This document shows, piece by piece, positions 16,581 through 24,798 of a DNA stretch of 64,000 bases. Source of the stretch: Trujillonella endophytica (GTDB lineage: Bacteria > Actinomycetota > Actinomycetes > Mycobacteriales > Geodermatophilaceae); NCBI RefSeq assembly GCF_019799905.1, contig NZ_JABGCI010000001.1:1-64000 (forward strand), read 5' to 3'. Position 1 is the first letter of the stretch. The number at the start of each line of letters is the position of its first letter. The position numbers were made by a program, and so were the translations under genes. The notes beneath the pieces are model-generated. The model was not told the origin of the DNA, did no database searches, and saw only the letters and a program-made list of their open reading frames with translations.

Positions 16581-18025
16581 GGGTCGCTCGGCAGGGGCGC
16601 CAGGCCCGGCGCCGCGGCCTCCGGCGCGCGGCGGCGGTGGGCACGGCCGGTGTCCGGCATGGCGCGCGTCGCGACCGCGGCGGCGACCATGCCGAGGGTG
16701 AGCAGCAGGAAGCCGGTCGTGTAGCCGCCCTCCGTGGGCAGCCCGCCGGGCGGCGCGGTGGACGTCACGACGGTGGCCATGACGGCGGAGCCGATGGCGC
16801 CGCCGATGGTGCGGATGTTGGCGTTCATGCCGCTGGCGACACCGGTCTGCTCGCGGGGGACGGCGGTGACGACGATGCTCGCCATCGACGCCTGGGTGAC
16901 GCCGGCGCCGAAGCCCATGAGGACGAACGCGATGGCGAGCTGCCAGTGCTCGTCGTGGGCGACGGTGACCAGCGCGTAGGCGAGCGCGGTGAGCAGCGTG
17001 CCCGCGGTGACGACGTTGCGGGGCCCGAAGCGCTGCCCCAGCCGCCCGGCGACCAGGCCCGCGCAGAACCCCGCCGCGGTCTGCGGCAGCAGCGCCAGCC
17101 CGACCTCGCCGATCGAGGCGCCGAACCCGTACCCGGCCTCGGGCGGCGTCTGCAGGAACTGCGGGATGAACGCGAACGCGGCGAAGATCGTCAGGCCCAC
17201 GAGGAGGGCGATCAGGTTCGCCGTCCACACCGCCCGCAGCCGCATCATCCGCATGTCTATCAGCGGCTGCGCCGATCGGGACTCGACGGTGATCCACAGC
17301 GCGAGCAGCACCGCACCGCCGACGAGGAGGCCGACCACGGGCGGGGAGCCCCAGCCCCACGAGGTCGCGCGGCTGACCCCGAGGAGCACGCACACCAGCC
17401 AGGCGGACAGCAGCAGGGCCGCCCCCCAGTTCACCCGCCCGGGCGTCCGGACCCGGGACTCCGGGACGACCCGGAAGGCGACCGCCGCCGCGAGCACCCC
17501 GACCACCATCGGCAGCCAGAAGAGCCAGTCCAGGCCCAGCGCCGAGTCGATGGGCCCCGCGATCACCAGGCCCAGGCCGGAGCCGACGGCGATGAGCGAG
17601 GACAGCACACCGATCGCCGTCGCCACGCCGCCCTCGGGGTACTCGTCGCGCAGGATGCTGTAGCCGAGCGGGATGACGCCGCCGCCGACCCCCTGCAGGA
17701 CCCGGCCGGCGATCATCAGCGGCATGGCACCGGCCAGCGCGGACAGCAGGCAGCCGAGGCTCAGCACGAGGAGCACCGAGACGAACATGCGGCGCTTGCC
17801 GAACATGTCGCCGAGGCGGCCGACGATCGGTGTCGCCACCGCGGCGGCCAGCAGGTTCGCGGTGAGCACCCAGGTGATGTCGGCCTGCGTCGTGCCCAGC
17901 TCGGTCTGCAGCACCGGCAGCACGGGGATGACCATCGACTGGAGCAGCGAGTAGGCGCACAGGCCCGCGGCCAGCACCACGAAGGTGACCCGGTGCGAGG
18001 TGCGTCCCGCCGCCTCCCGGCCCAT
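16577..18025 (-). CDS. MFS transporter, DHA2/EmrB-QacA family (array copy 3, promoter-proximal)
   Basis: A 482-residue exporter and first gene of the three-pump array. It has the family segments GRLGDMFGKRRMFV, QGVGGGVIPLGYSILRDEY, PQFLQTPPEAGYGFGAS and ASGMNANIRTIGGAIG. Unlike copies 1 and 2 it lacks the RRDP...RHPQA tail and ends ARRRRAPEAAAPGLAPLPSDP-like. GGGAGGGAC lies just before the ATG at 18025. A FadR/GntR-type palindrome sits 28 bp upstream, so the whole array may be repressor-controlled. Substrate unknown. Confidence 0.88.
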   Translation of the reverse strand: MGREAAGRTSHRVTFVVLAAGLCAYSLLQSMVIPVLPVLQTELGTTQADITWVLTANLLAAAVATPIVGRLGDMFGKRRMFVSVLLVLSLGCLLSALAGAMPLMIAGRVLQGVGGGVIPLGYSILRDEYPEGGVATAIGVLSSLIAVGSGLGLVIAGPIDSALGLDWLFWLPMVVGVLAAAVAFRVVPESRVRTPGRVNWGAALLLSAWLVCVLLGVSRATSWGWGSPPVVGLLVGGAVLLALWITVESRSAQPLIDMRMMRLRAVWTANLIALLVGLTIFAAFAFIPQFLQTPPEAGYGFGASIGEVGLALLPQTAAGFCAGLVAGRLGQRFGPRNVVTAGTLLTALAYALVTVAHDEHWQLAIAFVLMGFGAGVTQASMASIVVTAVPREQTGVASGMNANIRTIGGAIGSAVMATVVTSTAPPGGLPTEGGYTTGFLLLTLGMVAAAVATRAMPDTGRAHRRRAPEAAAPGLAPLPSDP

Positions 18026-18052
18026 GAGTCCCTCCCCGCCCGCCGACCGGTG

Positions 18053-18067
18053 GTTGGTACCACCAAC
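18053..18067. promoter_or_regulatory. Palindrome GTTGGT-ACC-ACCAAC, candidate FadR/GntR operator
   Basis: The 15-bp site fits the consensus TGGT-N3-ACCA bound by FadR-subfamily GntR regulators. It lies 28 bp before the first MFS pump start and also within the 5' region of the divergent GAF-EAL gene. No GntR gene is in the window, so the regulator would act from elsewhere. Confidence 0.45.
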
Positions 18068-18214
18068 TCAGCACTGTGACAGGCGCCCGCGAGCCGGGCG
18101 GCGCGGGCCCCGGCGCGTCGCCGCCGCCGGCCGGAGTGGCTCCTCCGGGTGACGCGGTTCAGTTGTGCGCCACGGATGCCGATGGAGGGGAGTCACCTCC
18201 GGAAGGGGTCCCAC

Positions 18215-19447
18215 GTGCGTCACCAGCGCTCGGCAGCCGAGCAGCAGATCGCCGACCTGCTCGGCACGGCGCGCTCGTCCCTCGGGATGAGCGTCGCCTT
18301 CCTCAGCCGGTTGGACGGGACCACGCAGCACCTGGAGGTCGTGGACGCGTCCGCGCCCGCGTCGGTGCTCGTGCACGAGGGCGCGAAGGTGGTCCAGGAG
18401 ACCTCCTTCTGCCAGGCGATCATCGACGGGCGGCTGCCCGCGGTGATCCCGGACGTGCGGCGCTCCCCGCTCGCGATGTCGCTGCCGGCGGCGCGCATCC
18501 CGCGCATCCGCAGCTACGTCTCGGCCCCGGTCCGGCTCAGCGACGGCACCCTGTACGGCACCTTCTGCGCGTTCGGGTTCAGCTCCGACCCCGAGCTCGG
18601 CAAGCGGGACCGGGCGCTCATGGACGTCCTCGCCGGCGCCGCGGCCGTCCTCGTCGAGCCCGAGGTGCGCGACCAGGAGCGGCGCAGCGACATCGACGCC
18701 CGCCTCGACCCCGTCGTCGCCGGCGGCGGGCCGACCGTCGTCCTCCAGCCGATCGTCGACCTCGCCACCGGCGCCCGGGTCGGCGCCGAGGCGCTCAGCC
18801 GCTTCCCGGCCGCCTGGGCCAAGGCACCCGACGTCGTCTTCGCCGAGGCCCACAGCGTCGGCCGCGGGCACGAGCTGGAGATCCTCGCCCTGCAGCGCGC
18901 CGCGGCCCACCTGGACCGGGTCGACGGCTACGTGGCGATGAACGTCTCCCCCGCCACGCTGCTGACCCCCCGGTTCGCCGACCTGCTCGCGACCCTGCCG
19001 CTGTCCCGCGTGCTGCTCGAGCTCTCCGAGCACGACCCGGTGGAGGACTACGACGCCCTGTCCACCGTGCTGCTGCCGTTCCGGGCCGCCGGCCTCCGGC
19101 TGGCCGTCGACGACGTCGGCGCCGGCTTCTCCTCGCTGCGGCACATCGTGGTCACCTCGCCGGACGTGCTGAAGCTCGACCGCAGCATCGTCGCCGGCGT
19201 GGGCGAGGACGCGGTGCTGCGCACCCTGGTCGGGTCGCTGGTCACCTTCGGGCACGGCTGCGGCGCGACGCTCGTCGCCGAGGGCGTGGAGACGGCCGAC
19301 GACGCCGACACCCTGCTCGCCCTGGGCGTCGACCTGGGTCAGGGCTGGTTCTTCGGCCGTCCGGGGCCGGCCGAGGCCCTGGCGCCCGCCGCTCAGTCGT
19401 ACTCCGGGCCCATCGAGCCGGTCCTCAGCTCGCCGGCCCGGGTGTAG
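18215..19447 (+). CDS. GAF-EAL domain protein, probable c-di-GMP phosphodiesterase
   Basis: A 410-residue cytoplasmic protein. A GAF domain covers residues about 5-150 (FLSRLDG, SFCQAIIDGRLPAVIPD, SYVSAPVRLSDGTLYGTFCAFG). An EAL domain covers about 165-400. The metal and catalytic signatures are mostly kept: LQPIVDLATG, GAEALSRFP (the EAL motif), MNVSPATL, DDVGAGFSSL, LKLDRSIV and AEGVETADD. Hydrolysis of cyclic di-GMP is therefore likely. The GTG at 18215 is preferred because GGAAGG precedes it; an ATG at 18149 would add 22 poorly conserved residues. Its 3' end overlaps the convergent reductase gene by 55 bp. Confidence 0.85.
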   Translation: MRHQRSAAEQQIADLLGTARSSLGMSVAFLSRLDGTTQHLEVVDASAPASVLVHEGAKVVQETSFCQAIIDGRLPAVIPDVRRSPLAMSLPAARIPRIRSYVSAPVRLSDGTLYGTFCAFGFSSDPELGKRDRALMDVLAGAAAVLVEPEVRDQERRSDIDARLDPVVAGGGPTVVLQPIVDLATGARVGAEALSRFPAAWAKAPDVVFAEAHSVGRGHELEILALQRAAAHLDRVDGYVAMNVSPATLLTPRFADLLATLPLSRVLLELSEHDPVEDYDALSTVLLPFRAAGLRLAVDDVGAGFSSLRHIVVTSPDVLKLDRSIVAGVGEDAVLRTLVGSLVTFGHGCGATLVAEGVETADDADTLLALGVDLGQGWFFGRPGPAEALAPAAQSYSGPIEPVLSSPARV

Positions 19448-20016
19448 GCGCAGAGGAGGACACCCGCGGGCGTGGCCGACGACGAGGTCAGCCGCCACGT
19501 GCCGGCGCGGATGCCGTCTCCGAACAGCCGCTTGCCGGTGCCCAGCGCCACCGGGGAGACCACCAGCCGCAGCTCGTCGACGAGGTCCTCGGCCAGCAGG
19601 GTCTGCACCAGGCCGGCGCTGCCGTGCACCTGGAGCTCGCCGTCGCCGCTCTCCTCGAGCGCCCGCACCGCGGTGGGCACGTCCCCCTCCAGCAGCCGGG
19701 CGTGCGCCCACTCCAGGGGGCCGGTCAGCGTGCGCGAGGCGACGTGCTTGGGCAGCCCGTTGAGCGCCTTCGAGATCGGGTCGTCGGCCGGCACCTGCGG
19801 CCAGGACCCGGCGAAGATCTCGTAGGTGCCGCGGCCGAGGAGGAACGCGCCCGCCGGCTCGAACCAGGCCTGCATCTGCGCCTCGAGCACCTCGTCGAAG
19901 TGCGGCACCAGCCAGCCGCCGTACCGGAACCCGCCCGAGGTGTCCTCGTCGGGCCCGCCGGGGGCCTGCACCACGCCGTCCATGCTCGTGAACATCGTGA
20001 CCACCAGTGGGCGCAC
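19393..20016 (-). CDS. RibD C-terminal/dihydrofolate reductase family protein
   Basis: A 207-residue single-domain protein of the RibD_C fold. Segments include MFTSMDGVVQAPGGPDEDTSGGF, PAGAFLLGRGTYEIFAGSWP, LNGLPKHVASRTL, ELQVHGSAGLVQTLL and DLVDELRLVVSPVALGTGKRLF. These stand-alone proteins are NADPH-dependent reductases by fold, but substrates are seldom known; antimetabolite resistance or pteridine chemistry has been suggested for relatives. The last 55 bp are antisense to the end of the GAF-EAL gene. Confidence 0.88.
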   Translation of the reverse strand: MRPLVVTMFTSMDGVVQAPGGPDEDTSGGFRYGGWLVPHFDEVLEAQMQAWFEPAGAFLLGRGTYEIFAGSWPQVPADDPISKALNGLPKHVASRTLTGPLEWAHARLLEGDVPTAVRALEESGDGELQVHGSAGLVQTLLAEDLVDELRLVVSPVALGTGKRLFGDGIRAGTWRLTSSSATPAGVLLCAYTRAGELRTGSMGPEYD

Positions 20017-20095
20017 GGCTCTCCCTCCCCCGCCCGCGCGGTGCGGGCGGCGTCAGGGCAGACCGCGGCCCCGGGCCGAAGTCATCGGCCGGCGG

Positions 20096-20638
20096 TCAGC
20101 GGGAGATCCGGTAGACGACGTGGTCGGGCGGGTCGACCGGGTTGTCCGGCGTCAGCGGGCCCTCGGCGACGCGGGTGAAGCCGGCCCGTTCCAGCGCCCG
20201 CCACGAGGCGACGTTGCCGGCCGCCACCGGGACGACGACGTCGCGGGCGGCCGGGTACCGCGCCCACCCCTCCGCCACGAACGCCGCGATCGCCGCCGCG
20301 CCGGCGCCCCGGCCGCGCATCGACGGCTCCCCGATCAAGTAGTCGATGCTCAGGGCGCTGTCGGGCACCGGGTACACGGGCGCCAGTTCGGTGACGTACT
20401 CCGGGTTGTCGGCGAAGGTGTACCGCTGCAGCAGCCCGAACGGCCGCCCCTCCGCGCAGGCCAGCTCCACCTCGGTGGGGTCCGCGCCGTCCAGCACCGG
20501 CCCGAAGTCGGTCTCGATCGCCTCCGGCGAGGGGTCGTGCGCCCACCACCGGGCGACGAGCGGCTCGGCCAGCCAGCGCGCCAGCAGCGGCAGGTCGGCG
20601 CGCTCGAGCGGGCGGAACACGACCTCGAGGCCCGGCAC
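20096..20638 (-). CDS. GNAT acetyltransferase, AAC(6')-like
   Basis: A 180-residue Gcn5-related acetyltransferase. FRPLERADLPLLARWLAEPLVARWW at the start and IDYLIGEPSMRGRGAGAAAI (acetyl-CoA loop RGRGAG) resemble the AAC(6')-I aminoglycoside acetyltransferases and RimJ-like proteins. NVASWRALERAGFTRVAEG completes the fold. Whether it modifies aminoglycosides cannot be told from sequence. The GTG at 20638 is the first start consistent with the family N-terminus. The SDR gene is divergent, 81 bp away. Confidence 0.82.
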   Translation of the reverse strand: MPGLEVVFRPLERADLPLLARWLAEPLVARWWAHDPSPEAIETDFGPVLDGADPTEVELACAEGRPFGLLQRYTFADNPEYVTELAPVYPVPDSALSIDYLIGEPSMRGRGAGAAAIAAFVAEGWARYPAARDVVVPVAAGNVASWRALERAGFTRVAEGPLTPDNPVDPPDHVVYRISR

Positions 20639-20719
20639 CCGGGCCAGCGTAGGGACCCCGGGGGCACCGGCGGCGGCTCGCACGGGCGGAGGTGGAGGAG
20701 CGGGGGTAGAGAGGGAGCC

Positions 20720-21544
20720 ATGTCCAAGACCTGGTTCATCACCGGCGCCTCCCGTGGCTTCGGCCGCGAGTGGGCCGCCGCCGCCCTGGAGCGCGGCGAC
20801 CGCGTCGCGGCCACCGCCCGCGACACCGCCACCCTCGACGACCTCGTGCAGCGGTACGGGGACGCCGTCCTCCCGCTGCAGCTCGACGTCGCCGACCGCG
20901 AGGCCGACGCCGCCGCGGTCCGGCAGGCGCACGACACGTTCGGCCGGCTCGACGTCGTGGTCAACAACGCCGGCTACGGGCAGTTCGGGATGGTCGAGGA
21001 GGTCAGCGAGGCCGAGGCGCGGGCGCAGTTCGACGTGAACCTCTTCGGCGCGCTGTGGATCTCCCAGGCCGCACTGCCGCTGATGCGGGCGCAGGGCTCG
21101 GGCCACGTGCTGCAGGTGAGCTCGATCGGCGGCATCGTGGCGCTACCCAACATCGGCATCTACAACGCCTCGAAGTGGGCGCTGGAGGCGTTCAGCCAGT
21201 CGATGGCCACCGAGGTCGCCCAGTTCGGCATCAAGGTCACGATCATCGAGCCCGCGGGGTACTCCACCGACTGGTCGGGCTCGTCGGCCCGGCACGCCGA
21301 GCCGGACGCCGCCTACGACTCCTTCCGGGAGAAGGTCACCGCCACCCGCGCCAAGGCCGCGCAGTCGGCCGGCGACCCGGCGGCCACCGCGGCCGCCGTC
21401 CTGCGGCTCGTCGACGCCGAGGAGCCCCCGCTGCGGGTCTTCTTCGGCAGGGCGCCGCTGGCGATGGCCACCAAGGAGTACGAGCGGCGCCTGGCCACCT
21501 GGCGGGAGTGGGAGGAGCTGTCGGTCGCGGCGCACGGCGGCTGA
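20720..21544 (+). CDS. Short-chain dehydrogenase/reductase
   Basis: A 274-residue classical SDR. The cofactor loop is TGASRGFG (residues 8-15), the adenine-site segment is LDVAD, and the structural motif NNAGYG is present. The catalytic Ser and Tyr-x-x-x-Lys are in QVSSIGG and IYNASKWAL. The Arg after the glycine loop favours NADPH. GAGGGAG precedes the ATG at 20720. Sequence type is that of actinobacterial oxidoreductases of unknown substrate. Confidence 0.9.
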   Translation: MSKTWFITGASRGFGREWAAAALERGDRVAATARDTATLDDLVQRYGDAVLPLQLDVADREADAAAVRQAHDTFGRLDVVVNNAGYGQFGMVEEVSEAEARAQFDVNLFGALWISQAALPLMRAQGSGHVLQVSSIGGIVALPNIGIYNASKWALEAFSQSMATEVAQFGIKVTIIEPAGYSTDWSGSSARHAEPDAAYDSFREKVTATRAKAAQSAGDPAATAAAVLRLVDAEEPPLRVFFGRAPLAMATKEYERRLATWREWEELSVAAHGG

Positions 21545-21574
21545 TCGCGGCCGGCTGCCGGCACCGATCGGCCC

Positions 21575-21580
21575 TACGGT
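21575..21580 (+). promoter_or_regulatory. -10 element (TACGGT) of the HTH_42 gene
   Basis: TACGGT ends 7 nt before the ATG at 21588. No ribosome binding site is visible, which suggests a leaderless transcript. Confidence 0.4.
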
Positions 21581-21587
21581 CGGCGGC

Positions 21588-22670
21588 ATGACGCTCTCCG
21601 CGACCGCCGGCCAGGCGCTCGGGGCCCGCATCCGGGCGCAGCAGCTGGACCGGGACACCGGCACCGTCGACGACACCGCCGTCCTGGACATCGGCGTCCA
21701 GGACACCGGGCCCGACGGCGGGCTCTGGGCGCTCGCACTGCGCGGGGTCACCCCGGAGGCCGCCGAGCTGGCCACCGTCTGGACGATCCGCGGGGCGCCG
21801 CACCTCTACCGGCGGGCCGACCTGCCGGCGGTGGCGGCGGCCACCGCGCCGTTCTCCGAGGCCGACGCCGCCAAACGGGTCTTCGACGCCGCCAAGCCGC
21901 TCAAGGCGGCCGGCATCCCGGTGCTGGCCGGGCTGGACATCGTGGCCGCCGCGATGCGCTCGATCGTCGCCGAGCCGATGGTCAAGGGCGAGATGTCGGG
22001 GCGGCTGTCGACGGTCCTCGACGAGCCGTACCTGCGCCACTGCCGCCCGTGCGACGCGATCCACCCGCACGAGCAGACGTTCCGGCTGGCCGCCCTGCGG
22101 GCCGGGCTGGAGCTGCAGCCGGGCACCTCGCCGCCGGTGCTGCAGCCGGTGCCGGGGCTCGTCCCGGCCGAGACGGTGCCCGAGCGGTTCGACGTCGTGC
22201 GCGCGTACCTGCGCCTGCTCGGGCCGGCCACGCCCCAGCACGTCGCCGGCTACCTCGACGCCCCGGTGAAGGACGTCCGGGCGCGCTGGCCCGCCGACGC
22301 CGTCGAGGTGGACGTCGACGGCGAGCGACGCTGGACGCTGGACGCCGACGCCCTCGCCGCCGACCCACCTGACGTCACCCGGCTGCTCGGGCCCTTCGAC
22401 CTGTTCCTGCAGGCGCGCGACCGAGAGCTGCTCGTGCCCGACGAGGAGCGGCGCAAGGCGATGTGGCCGGTGCTGGGCCGCCCGGGCGCGGTGCTGTCGG
22501 GCGGCGCGCTCGCCGGGACGTGGCGGCCGCGCAAGGCCGGGTCGTCGCTGACCGTCGCCGTCGAGCCGTGGTCACGGCCGACGGCGGCGCTGCGGAGCGC
22601 GGTCGACGAGCAGGCCGAGCGGCTCGCGGCCTTCCGGGGCGTCCGGCTCAAGGCCGTCGAGTACGCCTGA
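21588..22670 (+). CDS. Winged-helix DNA-binding domain protein (HTH_42, AlkZ/YcaQ-like superfamily)
   Basis: A 360-residue protein of the HTH_42 superfamily, which includes the DNA glycosylases AlkZ and YcaQ that unhook interstrand crosslinks. Recognisable segments are LATVWTIRGAPHLYRRADLPAV, the winged-helix part YLRLLGPATPQHVAGYLDAPVKDVRARW, and RLLGPFDLFLQARDRELLVPDEERRKAMWPVLGRPGAVL near the end. The closest type is the common actinobacterial winged helix DNA-binding domain-containing protein, whose function has not been shown. I did not find an unambiguous QxQ catalytic motif, so glycosylase activity is not claimed. Confidence 0.78.
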   Translation: MTLSATAGQALGARIRAQQLDRDTGTVDDTAVLDIGVQDTGPDGGLWALALRGVTPEAAELATVWTIRGAPHLYRRADLPAVAAATAPFSEADAAKRVFDAAKPLKAAGIPVLAGLDIVAAAMRSIVAEPMVKGEMSGRLSTVLDEPYLRHCRPCDAIHPHEQTFRLAALRAGLELQPGTSPPVLQPVPGLVPAETVPERFDVVRAYLRLLGPATPQHVAGYLDAPVKDVRARWPADAVEVDVDGERRWTLDADALAADPPDVTRLLGPFDLFLQARDRELLVPDEERRKAMWPVLGRPGAVLSGGALAGTWRPRKAGSSLTVAVEPWSRPTAALRSAVDEQAERLAAFRGVRLKAVEYA

Positions 22671-22686
22671 GCCGACCGGTGCGGGC

Positions 22687-22715
22687 TTCAGCCGACGGTG
22701 TCTCATCGCTAAGGT
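22687..22715 (+). promoter_or_regulatory. Promoter of the hyuA-hyuB operon
   Basis: TTCAGC (22687-22692) and TAAGGT (22710-22715) are separated by 17 bp. The ATG follows 7 nt after the -10 box, so the message is probably leaderless. Confidence 0.5.
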
Positions 22716-22722
22716 TCTGCCC

Positions 22723-24798
22723 ATGGACGCCGCGCGCCGGATCCGCATCGGCATCGACACCGGCGGGACGTTCACCGACGTCGTCGCCGTCGACGAGGAG
22801 ACCGGGCGGACGGCGACCACCAAGACGCCCTCCACCCCCGCCGACCCGGCCGAGGGCTTCCTCGCCGGCGTCCGCAAGGTGCTCGACCTGATGGGCCTGA
22901 CCGGCGAGTCGGTCACCGCGGTCAGCCACGGGACGACGGTCGCCACGAACCAGCTGCTCGAGGGCAAGATCGACCGGATCGGCTTCATCACCACCGAGGG
23001 CTACGAGTCGGTGCTGGAGATCGCCCGCCAGTCGGTCCCCGACGGCTACGGCAACAGCTACTTCTGGGTCAAGCCGCCGCGGATCGTGCCGGCCGACCTG
23101 GTGCGCACCGTCCGCGGCCGGCTGGACGTGAGCGGCGCCGAGGTGCGGCCGTTCGACCGGGACGACGCCGTCGCCGCCGCCCGCTTCTTCCGCGACGCCG
23201 GCATCACCACGGTCGGCGTCTGCTTCCTGCACGCCTACGCGAACGACGCCCACGAGCGGGCGATGCTCGAGGTGCTGCACGAGGAACTGCCCGGCGCGGT
23301 CGTGTCGCTGTCGAGCGAGGTCCTGCGCGAGTACCGGGAGTACGAGCGGTCGGTGACCACGCTGGTCGACGCCGCGGTCAAGCCCCGGGTCGGCGCCTAC
23401 GTCACCAACATCCGCGCCCGGCTGGACGAGATCGCGCCGGGGGTGCCGTTCTACGTGATGAAGAGCAACGGCGGGGTGCTGTCGGCCGAGGAGGTCGTGC
23501 ACCAGCCGATCACCACGATGCTCTCCGGCCCGGCGGCGGGAGCGCTCGGCGCGGCGCTGATCGCCGGCGCGGCCGGCTTCGACCGGGTGCTGACCTGCGA
23601 CGGCGGCGGCACCTCGACCGACGTCACCGTGGTCGTCGACGGGGAGCCGACGCTCACCACCGAGGGCTCGGTCGGCGCCTACCCGAGCAAGATCCCGATG
23701 ATCGACGTCGTCACCGTCGGCGCCGGCGGCGGCTCGATCGCCTGGCTGTCGCCCGAGGGCACGCTCAAGGTCGGCCCGCAGTCGGCCGGCGCCGATCCCG
23801 GCCCGATCTGCTACCCGGACGGCGGTGACCGGCCCACGGTCACGGACGCGCACGTCGTTCTCGGGCGGATCCCGCCGCACCTGCTCGGCGGGGAGATCCC
23901 GTTGTCGGTGGAGGCGGCCCGCGCCGGCCTCGAGGCGCTCGGCGAGGAACTCGACCTGTCCCTGGAGCGCACCGCCACCGGGATCCTCGAGATCTCCGCG
24001 TGGAACCAGGCCAACGCGCTGCGTCAGGTGACCGTGGCCCGCGGCCTCGACGTCCGCGACTTCACGCTCACCACCTTCGGCGGCTCCGGCTCGCTGCTGG
24101 CCTGCCGGCTGATGGACGTCCTCGGCCTCCCCCGCACGCTGGTGCCGCCGAACCCCGGCAACGTCAGCGCGTTCGGGCTGCTCACCGTCGACGTGCGCAA
24201 CGACTACGTGCAGACCGTCGTCTCCCGGCATGCGGACCTGGACCTCGAGCGGGTGCGGTCGGTGTACGCCGGCCTCGAGGAGAAGGCGCGCGACGCGCTC
24301 GACGGCGAGGGTTTCCCCCGCGACGAGCAGCGCATGCAGCGGACGGCGGACCTCCGCTACGTCGGCCAGGCGTTCGAGGTGCGCGTCCCCGTGGCGGACG
24401 GCGGGCTCGACGCAGCGGATGTCGAGCAGGCCTGCCAGGACTTCCATGCCGCACACCGCCGGCTGTACGGCTACGACTTCGCCACCGACCCGCGCCAGGC
24501 GGTCGAGTGGGTCAACCTGAGGGTGAGCGGGATCGGGCCGATCCGCCGTCCCGACCTGGTGGAGCTCCCTCCCGGCGAGGGCGGGACGGACCGGGCCGTC
24601 ACGGGCTCGCGGCGGGTGTTCTTCGACGACTGGGTGGACACCCCCACCTACGACCGGACGCGGCTCGCCCCGGGCGACGTGGTCGCCGGACCGGCCGTCA
24701 TCGAGGAGTTCGGCTCGACGGTGCCGGTGCACCCCGGTTTCGCGGCCACCGTCGACACCTACGGCAACCTGCTGCTCACGAGGGAGGACGCGGCGTGA
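22723..24798 (+). CDS. hyuA: Hydantoinase/oxoprolinase family protein, subunit A
   Basis: A 691-residue protein of the N-methylhydantoinase A / 5-oxoprolinase / acetone carboxylase beta family. The actin-like ATP-binding start RIGIDTGGTFTDVVAVD, the segment SHGTTVATNQLLEGK, and the central MKSNGGVLSAEEV, SGPAAGALGAALIAG and CDGGGTSTDVTVV are typical. These enzymes couple ATP hydrolysis to opening of a cyclic amide or to carboxylation. It overlaps hyuB by 4 bp (GTGA), and the pair is a standard two-subunit enzyme. The true substrate is not clear: hydantoin, N-methylhydantoin and 5-oxoproline are possible. No hydantoin racemase or carbamoylase gene is nearby. Confidence 0.87.
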   Translation: MDAARRIRIGIDTGGTFTDVVAVDEETGRTATTKTPSTPADPAEGFLAGVRKVLDLMGLTGESVTAVSHGTTVATNQLLEGKIDRIGFITTEGYESVLEIARQSVPDGYGNSYFWVKPPRIVPADLVRTVRGRLDVSGAEVRPFDRDDAVAAARFFRDAGITTVGVCFLHAYANDAHERAMLEVLHEELPGAVVSLSSEVLREYREYERSVTTLVDAAVKPRVGAYVTNIRARLDEIAPGVPFYVMKSNGGVLSAEEVVHQPITTMLSGPAAGALGAALIAGAAGFDRVLTCDGGGTSTDVTVVVDGEPTLTTEGSVGAYPSKIPMIDVVTVGAGGGSIAWLSPEGTLKVGPQSAGADPGPICYPDGGDRPTVTDAHVVLGRIPPHLLGGEIPLSVEAARAGLEALGEELDLSLERTATGILEISAWNQANALRQVTVARGLDVRDFTLTTFGGSGSLLACRLMDVLGLPRTLVPPNPGNVSAFGLLTVDVRNDYVQTVVSRHADLDLERVRSVYAGLEEKARDALDGEGFPRDEQRMQRTADLRYVGQAFEVRVPVADGGLDAADVEQACQDFHAAHRRLYGYDFATDPRQAVEWVNLRVSGIGPIRRPDLVELPPGEGGTDRAVTGSRRVFFDDWVDTPTYDRTRLAPGDVVAGPAVIEEFGSTVPVHPGFAATVDTYGNLLLTREDAA

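Noticed and set aside
15105..18074. A 989-residue fused double MFS protein
   Set aside because: Only the second half (from the GTG at 16580) is transporter sequence. The first half reads array copy 3 out of frame.
20096..21106. A 336-residue N-terminally extended GNAT protein
   Set aside because: The extra residues run antisense through the SDR gene and have no conserved content. The GTG at 20638 fits the family length.
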